64,000 bases of DNA from Alteriqipengyuania_B sp035481675 (GCF_035481675.1 NZ_JAYJJW010000001.1:1922001-1986000); one strand, 5' to 3'; shown: positions 34,719 through 43,038, counted from the first letter of the stretch. Numbers and translations are program-made. The notes: generated by a model not told the origin, from the sequence alone.

Positions 34719-35966
34719 ATGAACGTGCTGACACAGATCCGCGCCGAGGAGGCCGCGCCTCCCGCGAGCGACCAGCCGCCGAGCGTGCCCTTCCGGGTGG
34801 TGATCGGCTCGATCGCGATCCTGTGGTTCCTCAATTTCGCCTTCATCACGATCCGCGCGATCCTGCTCGATTTCGAATACCAGGGCGAACTTGTCTTCCT
34901 GCGGCTGCAGCTGTTCGCCATCGCGGTGGCGCTGACGCTGGGCCTGTGGGTCATCATCCGCCTGTTCGACCGCTTCCGCCTGCCGGTGCGCGTTGGCGTG
35001 GCGGTGGTGGTCGCCCTGCCGGTCGCGCTGTGCCTCGCGCAGGCGAGCGTCACGCTGTTCACCCCGATCAACGAGCGCATCATTACCGAGCGGGCCGAGG
35101 CCGAGAACGTGCCGCTGCGCCGGAACGAGGAAGGCCAGCTCGAACTCGACACGGCGGCCATTCGCGCCAGCGCGGGCAGCGACCAGGCCGACAACACCGC
35201 TCCCCCTGCGAAATCCCGCTTTGCGGGCAGCCGCTGGCAGCAGCTGATCGACACCGGGCTCGGCCATTATTTCGTGATGCTCGCCTGGTGCGCGCTCTAT
35301 TTCGCGATGCTGGCGGGCGAGCGGGCCCGTATGGCGGAGCGGCGCGAGGCGGAATTCCGCGCCGCCGCCCGCGCGGCAGAACTGCGGTCGCTGCGCTACC
35401 AGGTAAACCCGCATTTCCTGTTCAACACCTTGAATTCGCTCTCCAGCCTGATCCTGACGGGCAAGAACGACCGGGCCGAGGCGATGCTGCAGACGCTCGC
35501 AGAATTCTACCGCCAGAGCCTGAACGATGCGCCTACTGCGGACGTCACGCTCGAAGAGGAGATCGCGCTGCAGAGGCTCTATCTCGAGATCGAGGAAATG
35601 CGCTTTCCCAAGCGCCTGCGCACGGCGATCGACGTGCCGGAAGAATTGCTCGACCTGCGCGTGCCCGGCATGATCCTGCAGCCGCTGGTCGAAAACTCGG
35701 TCAAATACGGCGTGGCGCGAAGCACGGGGGCGGTCACGATCACCATTTCGGCGCGGCAGGAATACGGCCGGCTGGTCGTCAGCGTCACCGACAACGGCCC
35801 TGGCTTGAAGGACGGTGCGGGCGAAACGCACGGCACCGGCATCGGCCTCGCCAACGTCCGTCAGCGCCTCCACGCCCGTTTCGGGGAGGAAGCGCACATC
35901 GTCTCCGGCGTGACGGGCGATGGCTATGCGACCCACTTGCGGATCCCGGTGAATACCGATGTCTGA
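34719..35966 (+). CDS. LytS-type sensor histidine kinase (HPK8 family)
   Basis: 415 residues from the ATG giving MNVLTQIRAEE. Three to four membrane helices (about residues 26-45, 60-85, 92-118 and 180-200) precede a His_kinase domain: RYQVNPHFLFNTLNSLSSLI with the phosphorylated His, PLVENSVKYGVA (N box), VTDNGPGLKDG and GIGLANVRQRL (G boxes). It overlaps the LytTR response regulator by 8 bases. The signal is unknown. There are no gene neighbours of obvious output. Confidence 0.9.
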   Translation: MNVLTQIRAEEAAPPASDQPPSVPFRVVIGSIAILWFLNFAFITIRAILLDFEYQGELVFLRLQLFAIAVALTLGLWVIIRLFDRFRLPVRVGVAVVVALPVALCLAQASVTLFTPINERIITERAEAENVPLRRNEEGQLELDTAAIRASAGSDQADNTAPPAKSRFAGSRWQQLIDTGLGHYFVMLAWCALYFAMLAGERARMAERREAEFRAAARAAELRSLRYQVNPHFLFNTLNSLSSLILTGKNDRAEAMLQTLAEFYRQSLNDAPTADVTLEEEIALQRLYLEIEEMRFPKRLRTAIDVPEELLDLRVPGMILQPLVENSVKYGVARSTGAVTITISARQEYGRLVVSVTDNGPGLKDGAGETHGTGIGLANVRQRLHARFGEEAHIVSGVTGDGYATHLRIPVNTDV

Positions 35967-36702
35967 CGATACGACCATCCGGACCCTGACCACGCTGATC
36001 GTCGACGACGAGCCGTTGGCGGTGGAGCGGCTGCAGGTCATCTGCGCCGGAATCGACCATATCGAGGTCAAGGGCACCGCAAGCGACGGCGCGTCCGCCC
36101 TGCGGCTGGTCGAGGCGCTGAAACCCGATCTCGTCCTGCTCGACATGACGATGCCCGAAATGGACGGACTGACGGTCGCCGCCGCGCTCGGCAAGCTCGA
36201 CAATTCGCCGGCAGTTATCTTCGTTACCGCGCATGACAATTTCGCGGTCGAGGCCTTCGACCTGGAAGCCATCGACTATGTCCTGAAGCCGGTCACGGCG
36301 GAGCGGCTGCAACGCGCCATCGGCCGCGCGCTGGACCGGCGGCAGAGCGAGGCGGGGGGCGGCGGCGACAGCTGGCTGCGCGAATTCTGGGTGCCGCATC
36401 GATCGGAACTCAAACGCATCCCCACTGCCGATGTGTGGCGGATCGACGCGGAGCGCGATTACGTCCGCCTGCATGTCGGCGACCACAGTTTCCTGATGCT
36501 GCAGACCATCGCCGGGCTGGAAGCGAAGCTCGATCCCGACGAATTCATCCGCGTCCACCGCTCCACCATCCTCAAGCGCGGCGAAATCACCGGGCTGCGG
36601 CACGAGGGCATGGGCGTGTGGTGCGCGGAAATGGATCACTGCGAGCCGGTCCGCATCGGGCGGACCTATCTTGCGAGGGTCAAGTCGATGGCCGGTCGCT
36701 GA
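35959..36702 (+). CDS. LytTR-type response regulator
   Basis: 247 residues. Receiver domain (TLIVDDEPLAVERL; phospho-acceptor Asp in LVLLDMTMPEMDG; FVTAHDNFAVEAF; YVLKPV) followed by a LytTR DNA-binding domain (about residues 140-245: IDAERDYVRLHVGD, FIRVHRSTILKRGEI). Overlaps the upstream kinase by 8 bases and is followed by a terminator, so the two form a closed operon. DNA target unknown. Confidence 0.93.
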   Translation: MSDDTTIRTLTTLIVDDEPLAVERLQVICAGIDHIEVKGTASDGASALRLVEALKPDLVLLDMTMPEMDGLTVAAALGKLDNSPAVIFVTAHDNFAVEAFDLEAIDYVLKPVTAERLQRAIGRALDRRQSEAGGGGDSWLREFWVPHRSELKRIPTADVWRIDAERDYVRLHVGDHSFLMLQTIAGLEAKLDPDEFIRVHRSTILKRGEITGLRHEGMGVWCAEMDHCEPVRIGRTYLARVKSMAGR

Positions 36703-36726
36703 CGCTTCTCCTGCTTGCTGCACAAC

Positions 36727-36755
36727 AAAAAGGCGCCGGTGCGGGGCGCCTTTTT
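36727..36755. terminator. Strong bidirectional terminator
   Basis: Perfect 11-bp stem AAAAAGGCGCC (36727-36737) with GGCGCCTTTTT (36745-36755) and a 7-base loop, ending the LytTR operon and also usable by the convergent urcA gene. Confidence 0.9.
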
Positions 36756-36783
36756 GCTTGGGACAGGATAGGGCCGGACTGGT

Positions 36784-37095
36784 TCAACCGCCCTTGGCAA
36801 GCTCCTGCTCGATCGCGGCGATGCGCAGCTGCGCCTTCGCCTTGGCCTCGTCGTAGCAGGCGCGCGCCGCGGCCTGGTCGATCGAACGGGCGCTCGTCTG
36901 GCCGAAGCCGCAGACGTTGCGCGCCGCGATGTCGACGCGCCGCTCCAGCTTCGCGCGATCCTTCGCCTGCGACAGGTCGAGATCCGACGTGTCCACATGC
37001 ACGGTGCGTTCGATGGAGCGGGTGCCCGCGGTCGCGGGGGCTGCCATGGAGAGGGTGATGCCGGCTGCTGCGGCAAAGAGGGCGATAGTTTTCAT
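36784..37095 (-). CDS. UrcA family protein
   Basis: 103-residue exported protein. Signal peptide (cleavage near APATAGT, about residue 23); the body has the UrcA pattern with a VDTSDLDLSQ stretch, then RVDIAARNVCGFG and a second Cys in ARACYDEAKAKA, likely a disulfide. The C-terminus is a Lys/Ala-rich helix. GAGGAG precedes the ATG. UrcA proteins are small periplasmic proteins found in sphingomonads; function unknown. A 10-bp inverted repeat lies 24-60 bases upstream. Confidence 0.85.
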   Translation of the reverse strand: MKTIALFAAAAGITLSMAAPATAGTRSIERTVHVDTSDLDLSQAKDRAKLERRVDIAARNVCGFGQTSARSIDQAAARACYDEAKAKAQLRIAAIEQELAKGG

Positions 37096-37118
37096 TGGTC
37101 GTCTCCTCGTTTCAGGGT

Positions 37119-37155
37119 GCGCCGCGGCAAGAAGGGCCTGGGAGAGCCGCGGCGC
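37119..37155 (-). repeat. Inverted repeat in the urcA leader
   Basis: GCGCCGCGGC (37119-37128) and GCCGCGGCGC (37146-37155), a perfect 10-bp inverted repeat with a 17-base spacer, located upstream of the urcA start on the minus strand. A leader hairpin or attenuator is possible; no T-run follows. Confidence 0.45.
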
Positions 37156-37293
37156 AGGAATGTTTCTAGACCATGGCACCCCACTTGGCTTTTGTTGCTC
37201 GATCACCGCGTGCGCCGCATCGACCAAGGACCCGCGCTCCCGCCGAACGCCCCGATCCGCTCCACCAGCGACCCATGACAGGCGACGAAAAAT

Positions 37294-37572
37294 ATGCATG
37301 ATGGCGGCATGATCGTGGCCATCATCTTCGCGCTGGGCATCGCCAACTTCGCGCTCAACCGCGCCGTGCTGGACAGCGGGCACGAGCTGGTGGCGCAGTT
37401 CCCCGGCCTGTTCGGCGGCAAGGGGATGGTTTCGCTCGGCTTCGAGTTCGCCGTGCTCCTCGCCGCGATGCTCTTTGCGGCGAACGGATCGCCGGGCGTG
37501 ATCTGGGCCTATGCCATCTACAGCGGGGCGAACGCGGTGGCGGCCTGGCTGGTGCTGTCGCAGCGGATCTGA
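37294..37572 (+). CDS. Small three-helix membrane protein, unknown function
   Basis: 92 residues; three predicted membrane segments (about residues 6-24, 48-64 and 68-88: IVAIIFALGIANFALN, FAVLLAAMLFAAN, IWAYAIYSGANAVAAWLVL). An ATG five codons later is an alternative start. No clear ribosome site. It stands between the divergent urcA leader and the lipid kinase gene, which follows on the same strand 46 bases later. No family was recognised. Confidence 0.6.
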   Translation: MHDGGMIVAIIFALGIANFALNRAVLDSGHELVAQFPGLFGGKGMVSLGFEFAVLLAAMLFAANGSPGVIWAYAIYSGANAVAAWLVLSQRI

Positions 37573-37618
37573 CCGCGGGCGGCGCGGAACCGCGCGAACC
37601 GCGGCTCGTTCCCCGTGC

Positions 37619-38461
37619 ATGCGCATAGAGCCGCAACCCATCTGGCTGATAGTCAACGAAAAGAGCGGAAGCTTCAGCGAGGACGCCGTGCAGGCGCTCG
37701 CCGAAGCCTTCGACGCCGCCCGCTTTCCGGTACGCCGCTTGGTGCGCATCCCCACCGACGACGCGCCCACACCCGCGCAACTCGACGAAGCGGAGATCGG
37801 ATTGGCAGCGATCTTCACCGGCGACGGCACGATCAGCTCGGTCGTGGCCGGACTTGGCGGATGGGGCGGCAAGGTGCTGGTGCTGCCCGGCGGGACGATG
37901 AACCTGCTCTCCGGCCGGCTCCACGGCGAGGTGGACGAATGCGAGATCGTCGCGCGGCTGGCAGGCGAGGTGACGGCGCGCGACATGCCGATCATTTGCC
38001 ATGGCGAACGGCAGGCGCTCGTCGGCATATCCGCCGGACCCGGCGCCATGTGGTACGACGTGCGCGAGGATATGCGCGACCTGTCCATCGGCCAGCTGGT
38101 CGGCGATGCGGCCGATGCGGCAAGCGCCACCGTTGCGGGACCCTTCGTGCACTGCGTGGAACCTGCACTCGGCCGCGACACCGGCTATCCGCTGATCGAA
38201 CTCGAACCGAGCGAGGAGGGAATCCGCATCGTTGCCTTCACGGCCGAGACGCTGGGCGGCTATCTCGAACAGGGGTGGGCCATGCTGAAGCGCGAATTCC
38301 GCGAAGGACCGCATAAGGTGCTGGGCCATGCCGATAGTGTGACGCTGCGCGCGGACGAGGATATCGCCCTGTCGGTCGACGGTGAGCCGCAGGAGGGCAG
38401 CCGCGAGGAAACATTTGTCGTGGCGCGGTCCGGTGTCGATCTGGTAGCGACCCGCGCATGA
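37619..38461 (+). CDS. Diacylglycerol kinase-catalytic-domain lipid kinase
   Basis: 280 residues of the YegS/DgkB-type lipid kinase family. N-terminus WLIVNEKSGS is the NxKSG start of the fold; nucleotide loop FTGDGTISSVVAG replaces the usual GGDGT by TGDGT, followed by VLPGGTMNLLSG. Phosphorylates a lipid such as diacylglycerol at the membrane; exact substrate is not inferable. The stop overlaps the metallophosphoesterase start by 4 bases, so the two are coupled. Confidence 0.85.
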   Translation: MRIEPQPIWLIVNEKSGSFSEDAVQALAEAFDAARFPVRRLVRIPTDDAPTPAQLDEAEIGLAAIFTGDGTISSVVAGLGGWGGKVLVLPGGTMNLLSGRLHGEVDECEIVARLAGEVTARDMPIICHGERQALVGISAGPGAMWYDVREDMRDLSIGQLVGDAADAASATVAGPFVHCVEPALGRDTGYPLIELEPSEEGIRIVAFTAETLGGYLEQGWAMLKREFREGPHKVLGHADSVTLRADEDIALSVDGEPQEGSREETFVVARSGVDLVATRA

Positions 38462-39339
38462 CCGATGGCAACGGCACGGAAGGCCGCGATAACGCACTGC
38501 TGTTCCACTTTTCCGACATCCATTTCGGGCTGGAGGACAACGAGGCGCTCGACTGGGCGAAGGACGAGATCGCCCGCCAGTGCCCCGACGCGGTGGCGAT
38601 CACCGGCGACCTCACCATGCGGGCCCGACACCGCGAATTTGCCGCGGCCAGGGACTGGATCCTGTCGCTGAAGGCGCCGGTCACGGTCGAGGTCGGCAAC
38701 CACGACATGCCCTATTTCAACCCGATCGAGCGGTTCTTCGCGCCGTATAGCCGCTTCAAGGGGATGGAGCAGCTGGTCGAGCGCGAGATCGACCTGCCTG
38801 GCATCGCTGTGGTTCCTTTAAAAACCGCAGTCCGCGCGCAGCCGCGCCTCAACTGGTCGAAGGGCTGGGTCACCGGCCGGGCGCTGAAGAAATGCCTCGA
38901 TGCGATCGACGCCCTGCCGCCCGGCACAAGCGCCCTGGTGACAGTGCACCATCCGCTGCGCGAAGTGGGCACGGAAGGCACTGCCCTGACCAAGAATGGC
39001 GAGCGGGCGCTGGCGGAGCTTGCCAAGCGCAACGTTCTCGCGGTCCTGTCGGGCCATGTGCACGATGCCTTCGACCTGGTCGAGCCGACGCCCAACGGTC
39101 CCGTACGGATGATCGGGGCCGGCACCCTGTCCAAGCGGACGCGCTCGACCCCGCCCAGCTTCAACGAATTGCGCTGGGACGGGCAGCAGCTGACCGTGTC
39201 GGTCCGCAACCTGGAACACGTTTCCAGCCGCGACATGATGATCGACGACGTGCCCGAAGATGCGCTCCCCCCGCGCGAGCCGGGCGAGCCCGTGGCCCCG
39301 GTCGGCCGCATACCACGCACCGACCCGCCGGTTCACTAA
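38458..39339 (+). CDS. Metallophosphoesterase
   Basis: 293 residues with the five blocks of the calcineurin-like family: FSDIHFG (residues about 18-24), ITGDLTMR, VGNHDMPY, VTVHHPLRE and SGHVHDAFD. Two-metal phosphoesterase acting on a phosphomonoester or diester, perhaps a lipid product of the coupled kinase; this pairing is inference from the 4-base overlap. Its C-terminus is Pro/acidic-rich and variable. Confidence 0.9.
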   Translation: MTDGNGTEGRDNALLFHFSDIHFGLEDNEALDWAKDEIARQCPDAVAITGDLTMRARHREFAAARDWILSLKAPVTVEVGNHDMPYFNPIERFFAPYSRFKGMEQLVEREIDLPGIAVVPLKTAVRAQPRLNWSKGWVTGRALKKCLDAIDALPPGTSALVTVHHPLREVGTEGTALTKNGERALAELAKRNVLAVLSGHVHDAFDLVEPTPNGPVRMIGAGTLSKRTRSTPPSFNELRWDGQQLTVSVRNLEHVSSRDMMIDDVPEDALPPREPGEPVAPVGRIPRTDPPVH

Positions 39340-39390
39340 CGCGTTCTTAACCGCCCCGTGCGAGTTTGCCCCGACAATCGTGGGGGCGAT

Positions 39391-39591
39391 ATGATCAATT
39401 TCTTCAAGGCCATTCCGCTCGGCGGACTGTTGACGTGGGTCGTGTGCATCTTTGCAGGCTCGGGCGGGGCATCGGGCGGCCAGCTGGATATAAGGCCGAT
39501 CGAGATCGTCGATCACACGGTGCTGTGGTCTTGGCCACTCTTCGGCATCGGCACGCTGCTAGCCTGGGGGATCATGGCCCTGCAGAAATAG
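39391..39591 (+). CDS. Small membrane protein, unknown function
   Basis: 66 residues from the ATG with GGGGG eight bases upstream (MINFFKAIPLGG). Two hydrophobic segments (about 8-24 LGGLLTWVVCIFAGSGG and 44-62 WSWPLFGIGTLLAWGIMAL) separated by a short polar loop. It is the last gene before a bidirectional terminator shared with rpsI. No family was recognised. Confidence 0.6.
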   Translation: MINFFKAIPLGGLLTWVVCIFAGSGGASGGQLDIRPIEIVDHTVLWSWPLFGIGTLLAWGIMALQK

Positions 39592-39614
39592 CGCGCATCC
39601 GTACCAGACATGGA

Positions 39615-39646
39615 AAAAGGGCGGCCCCGCGAGGAGCCGCCCTTTT
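39615..39646. terminator. Bidirectional terminator between a small gene and rpsI
   Basis: AAAAGGGCGGC (39615-39625) pairs with GCCGCCCTTTT (39636-39646) across a 10-base loop. The T-run on each strand allows termination of both convergent units. Confidence 0.85.
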
Positions 39647-39669
39647 CGTATCCGTATTGCGCGGAAGGA

Positions 39670-40200
39670 TCAGCGCTTGCTGAACTGGAAGCTGCGACGC
39701 GCCTTGGCACGGCCGTACTTCTTGCGCTCCACCACGCGGCTGTCGCGGGTGAGGAAGCCGGCGGCCTTCACCGTGCTGCGCAGGGCCGGCTCGTACTTGG
39801 CGAGTGCCTGGCTGATGCCGTGCTTCACGGCGCCTGCCTGGCCCGACAAGCCGCCGCCCTTGACGGTGGCGACGATGTCGTACTGGCCTTCGCGCTCGGT
39901 CACCTGGAACGGCTGGTTCAGGACCAGGCGCAGGGTCGGGCGGGCGAAGTAGACTTCCTGGTCGCGGCCGTTGACGGTGACCTTGCCTGTGCCGGGCTTC
40001 AGCCAGACGCGGGCGACCGCGTCCTTGCGGCGACCGGTGGCATAGGCACGGCCTTGGGCGTCGACTTCCTGCTCGCGCAGCGGGGCGGAGCTGGTTTCGG
40101 CAGCGCCTTCGGCCGCAGCGGTTGCATCGGCTGCCGGAGCGTCGCCGGCGATGTCCTTCAGGTCCGACAGGTCGGACACGGTGTTCTTTTCGTCAGCCAT
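39670..40200 (-). CDS. rpsI: 30S ribosomal protein S9
   Basis: 176 residues. The C-terminal 130 residues are standard S9 (YATGRRKDAVARVWLKPG, LRLVLNQPF, VKGGGLSGQAGAVKHGISQAL, ending FQFSKR). The N-terminal 45 residues are an extra acidic Ala/Asp-rich extension found in alphaproteobacterial S9. The start ATG overlaps the rplM stop by 1 base. Confidence 0.96.
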   Translation of the reverse strand: MADEKNTVSDLSDLKDIAGDAPAADATAAAEGAAETSSAPLREQEVDAQGRAYATGRRKDAVARVWLKPGTGKVTVNGRDQEVYFARPTLRLVLNQPFQVTEREGQYDIVATVKGGGLSGQAGAVKHGISQALAKYEPALRSTVKAAGFLTRDSRVVERKKYGRAKARRSFQFSKR

Positions 40201-40679
40201 CACGCGGAAGCCTTGTTCTTGCGGTTCATCGAGGCAACGTCGAGCGTGGCGGGCTTCTGCCCGTCGTGCGGATGCTCCGTGCCGTTGTAGAGGTGCAGCG
40301 CCTTCATCTGCTGGCGGCCGAGCGGACCGCGCGGGATCATGCGCTCCACGGCCTTTTCCAGCACGCGGTGCGGGAAGCGGCCTTCCAGCACCTTGGCCGG
40401 GGTCGTTTCCTTGATGCCGCCGACATAGCCGGTGTGCTTGTAGTAGACCTTGTCGTTCATCTTCTTGCCGGTGAATTTCACCTTGTCGGCATTGATGACG
40501 ATGACATGGTCGCCGCAATCGACATGCGGGGTGTAGCTCGGCTTGTGCTTGCCGCGCAGGTGGTTGGCGATGATCGCGGCGAGGCGGCCGACGACGAGGC
40601 CGTCGGCATCGACGATGTGCCAGTTCTTCTCGACCTCGGCCGGCTTGATCGACCGGGTCTGCTTGCTGAGCGCCTTCAT
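40200..40679 (-). CDS. rplM: 50S ribosomal protein L13
   Basis: 159 residues; typical L13 sequence (WHIVDADGLVVGRLAAIIANHLRGKHK in parts VDADGLVVGRLA and NHLRGKHKPSYTP, then HTGYVGG and RMIPRGPLGRQQM). First of the rplM-rpsI operon. A 200-base spacer to the cutA gene holds the promoter; an upstream TTGACT on the minus strand (complement of 40795-40800) is a candidate -35 box. Confidence 0.96.
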   Translation of the reverse strand: MKALSKQTRSIKPAEVEKNWHIVDADGLVVGRLAAIIANHLRGKHKPSYTPHVDCGDHVIVINADKVKFTGKKMNDKVYYKHTGYVGGIKETTPAKVLEGRFPHRVLEKAVERMIPRGPLGRQQMKALHLYNGTEHPHDGQKPATLDVASMNRKNKASA

Positions 40680-40794
40680 GGCTGGTGGTTTCCGTTGCTG
40701 GAATGAATGGGCGAGCGGCGGGCGGCTGGACTGCGTGCGCGAATCCGGGCTGCCATCCGTTTCGAAGGCGCGCTTCTTGCAGAAAAGCGCCGCA

Positions 40795-40800
40795 AGTCAA
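40795..40800 (-). promoter_or_regulatory. Candidate -35 box of rplM-rpsI
   Basis: On the minus strand TTGACT, about 115 bases before the rplM start, within an otherwise gene-free spacer. A clear -10 partner was not identified, so this is tentative. Confidence 0.25.
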
Positions 40801-40879
40801 GCGAAACAGCGGGTTTGCGGAGAGGTAAAATAATACCGCGGCGAAGATCGCGCGCCTTATTTCGGCGTGGGGATGATCG

Positions 40880-41203
40880 TTAGATGTCCTGCAGCGTCGC
40901 GCTGTCCAGCCACTGCGCGGTCACGCCCGGCACGGCATCGGCCTGCCACCCGATCACGGCAGGCTGGTCGTACGAGTGGATTTCGGCGAGCACTTCGCAC
41001 GCCGCCGCGAGCCTTGCCTCGCTCGTCTTGAAAAAGACCCCGACCTCGCGCGCCGTTTGCACCTCCCCTTCCCAGCGGAAGAGCGATTCGACACCGGGCA
41101 GGATGTTGGCGCAGGCCACCAGCTTGCGGTCGAGCAGTTCGTGCGCGGCCGCCCTTGCATCCTCGAGCGTCGCGAAAGGGCACCAGATCATGGCGCCGCT
41201 CAT
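40880..41203 (-). CDS. cutA: Divalent cation tolerance protein CutA
   Basis: 107 residues. The CutA trimer fold pattern is present: CPFATLEDARAAAHELLDRKLVACANILPGVESLFRWEGEV in parts LDRKLVACANILP and SLFRWEGEVQ, and SYDQPAVIGW at the end. Role in metal tolerance in E. coli, though the molecular function is debated. The start ATG overlaps the heme A synthase stop by 4 bases. Confidence 0.92.
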   Translation of the reverse strand: MSGAMIWCPFATLEDARAAAHELLDRKLVACANILPGVESLFRWEGEVQTAREVGVFFKTSEARLAAACEVLAEIHSYDQPAVIGWQADAVPGVTAQWLDSATLQDI

Positions 41204-42258
41204 GCGCGCCTGCCGATGGCATGGGCGGCCCAGGCGGTCGCCGCCACCAGCAGCGCGCCCACCACCTGGTGGGAGGCGGCGAGCCACAGGGCCACGCCGC
41301 TCGTCACGGTGAAGATGCCGAGCAGGATCTGCGTCCCGAACGCGGCGTGGACCGCCACCGCGGCGCGGCGGTCGGCAGGCTTGGCCTTGCGCGCCAGCAC
41401 GACCAGCGCGGCGACCGCAGCCCATGCCCACCAGCGATGGAGGAAATGGAGCCAGAACGGATCGTGGGTGAAGGTCCACCATGCGCCGCGCGACCAGTCG
41501 ACTTCGGGGACCAGGCGCCCTTGCATCAGCGGCCATGTATCGGACGCGAGCCCGGCGTTGAGCCCCGCGACCCAGGCGCCCAGCAGCAACTGGACGAAAA
41601 GCACCAGCCCGACGACCGCCGCGAGGCCGGTCAGGCGCGCCGGGCGGGAATCCCCGTCGCGGGCGAGCGCCCGCAGGTCGAGGGCGGTCCACACTAGCCC
41701 GGCCAGCGTGAAGAGCGCGGTCAGGAGGTGGATGGAAAGCCAGAAGTGGCTGACGTCGGTCATCTCGCCCGTCAGGCCGGAGCGGACCATCAGCCATCCG
41801 AACGTGCCTTGCAGCCCGCCGAGCGCCAGCAGCGCCAGCAGGCGCGGCTTGTATCCGCGCGGGATCATGCCGCGCATCCAGAAGACCGCCAGCGGCACGG
41901 CAAAGGCGATGCCGATCAGCCTGCCGAGCAGGCGGTGGAACCACTCCCAGAAGAAGATGAACTTGAAATCGGACAGCGTCATGCCCGCCGGGCCCGCCTC
42001 GAGCCGGTATTCGGGCGTGGTGCGATATTCGGCGTATTCGGCTTCCCACTGCGCTTCCGTCAGCGGGGGGAGCGTGCCGGTCACCGGCTGCCACTGGGTG
42101 ATCGACAGGCCCGATTCGGTCAGGCGGGTGATCCCGCCAACTGCCACGATCAGCACGACCATCGCGGCGACGACCAGCAGCCAGCGCGCAATCGGCCCCG
42201 GCCGCGCGCCGCCTTTCGCTATCGATTCCGCGGATATCTGCCCGGTCGCTGCGCCCAT
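41200..42258 (-). CDS. ctaA: Heme A synthase (COX15/CtaA)
   Basis: Converts heme O to heme A for cytochrome c oxidase. 352 residues with eight predicted membrane helices. Family features: VGGITRLTESGLSITQWQPVTG in parts GGITRLTESGLS and ITQWQPV; HRLLGRLIGI; GWLMVRSGL; HLLTALF; a second His-bearing pair near HFLHRWWAWA and ASHQVVGALL. Coupled to cutA. The divergent MerC-like gene follows 124 bases away. Confidence 0.93.
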   Translation of the reverse strand: MGAATGQISAESIAKGGARPGPIARWLLVVAAMVVLIVAVGGITRLTESGLSITQWQPVTGTLPPLTEAQWEAEYAEYRTTPEYRLEAGPAGMTLSDFKFIFFWEWFHRLLGRLIGIAFAVPLAVFWMRGMIPRGYKPRLLALLALGGLQGTFGWLMVRSGLTGEMTDVSHFWLSIHLLTALFTLAGLVWTALDLRALARDGDSRPARLTGLAAVVGLVLFVQLLLGAWVAGLNAGLASDTWPLMQGRLVPEVDWSRGAWWTFTHDPFWLHFLHRWWAWAAVAALVVLARKAKPADRRAAVAVHAAFGTQILLGIFTVTSGVALWLAASHQVVGALLVAATAWAAHAIGRRA

Positions 42259-42341
42259 GCGGCATCCATGGGGAGCGCCGCGCCGCCGCGCAAGGGCGTA
42301 ACCCGCGCGGCTTGCGCATTTCGCCCGGAACCGTGGTGCCC

Positions 42342-42370
42342 TTGAAACGTGTTATGGTATCACATACATA
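42342..42370 (+). promoter_or_regulatory. Candidate promoter of the MerC-like gene
   Basis: TTGAAA (42342-42347), 17 bases, then TACATA (42365-42370), 12 bases before the ATG. The Zur-box-like operator fills the spacer. An alternative EcfG-like reading (GGAAC at 42327-42331, 16 bases, CGTG) misses the last base of the -10 consensus. Confidence 0.4.
42350..42364. promoter_or_regulatory. Zur-box-like operator upstream of the MerC-like gene
   Basis: TGTTATG-G-TATCACA, a 7-1-7 imperfect palindrome. It has 12 of the 14 arm positions of the Zur core TGTTATA-N-TATAACA. It lies between candidate -35 and -10 boxes, so zinc-bound Zur would block transcription. A zur gene is not in the window. Confidence 0.55.
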
Positions 42371-42382
42371 GGCCACCAAGTC

Positions 42383-42754
42383 ATGACGCAGACCCAGACC
42401 CCGATTCGCCGCAGGCTCGACCGTGCCGGCATCTGGCTATCCGCCCTGTGCGCGGTGCACTGCGTTCTGGGCGTGCTGCTGGTGGCCGGGATCGGGCTCG
42501 GCGGTTCGTTCCTGCTCGATCCTATCTTTCACGAAATCGGCCTTGCCATTGCCATGCTCATCGTCGCGGTGGCCATCGGTATCGGTGCGGTCCGGCACAA
42601 TCGCCCGCTGCCTTTCGTGGTCGCGATGATGGGCCTGACCTTCATGGGCGGCGCGCTGGCCGTGGGGCACGGCACGGACGAGGCGGTGCTGACCGTGATC
42701 GGCGTGACCCTGGTGGCCATCGGCCACATCCTGAACTTGCGTCATGCCCACTAG
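42383..42754 (+). CDS. MerC-domain membrane protein
   Basis: 123 residues with about four membrane helices. The MerC metal-binding pattern C-x-x-x-C is in SALCAVHCVLG (about residues 20-30), followed by further helices and a His/Asp loop (VGHGTDEAV). MerC transports Hg(II) in mer operons, but here there is no merR, merT, merA; the Zur-like operator suggests zinc or another divalent metal. thiS starts 16 bases later, possibly co-transcribed. Confidence 0.8.
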   Translation: MTQTQTPIRRRLDRAGIWLSALCAVHCVLGVLLVAGIGLGGSFLLDPIFHEIGLAIAMLIVAVAIGIGAVRHNRPLPFVVAMMGLTFMGGALAVGHGTDEAVLTVIGVTLVAIGHILNLRHAH

Positions 42755-42770
42755 GGCCTATCTCGGCAGC

Positions 42771-42980
42771 ATGGCCGAACCCCGCAGCATCATCCTGAAC
42801 GGCGAACCGCGCTCCACTGCGGCAGCGACGATCGGCGCGCTCGCGCTGGAGCTGGAGATCGATCCCGCGAAGATAGCGGTCGAGCGCAATGGGGAGATCG
42901 TGCCACGATCCACGCTCGGCGCCGCCCCCCTCTGCGACGGCGACGTGCTGGAAATCGTCCACTTCGTCGGTGGCGGCTAG
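42771..42980 (+). CDS. thiS: Sulfur carrier protein ThiS
   Basis: 69 residues, ubiquitin-like fold, ending HFVGGG with the Gly-Gly that is adenylated and thiocarboxylated. Typical ILNGEPRS start and ERNGEIVPRS in the middle. The ATG giving MAEPRSIIL was chosen; an in-frame ATG nine codons upstream lies near the MerC stop. It supplies sulfur to ThiG, 58 bases downstream. No TPP riboswitch is visible. Confidence 0.92.
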   Translation: MAEPRSIILNGEPRSTAAATIGALALELEIDPAKIAVERNGEIVPRSTLGAAPLCDGDVLEIVHFVGGG

Positions 42981-43038
42981 GGAATAAGCGGCGGGCAAGA
43001 GGGTTGGCTTGGCTGGGCCCTGCGCCTATCGCGCACCC

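Noticed and set aside
42755..43038. Possible TPP riboswitch before thiS or thiG
   Set aside because: The gaps are 16 and 58 bases and lack the conserved thi-box sequences.
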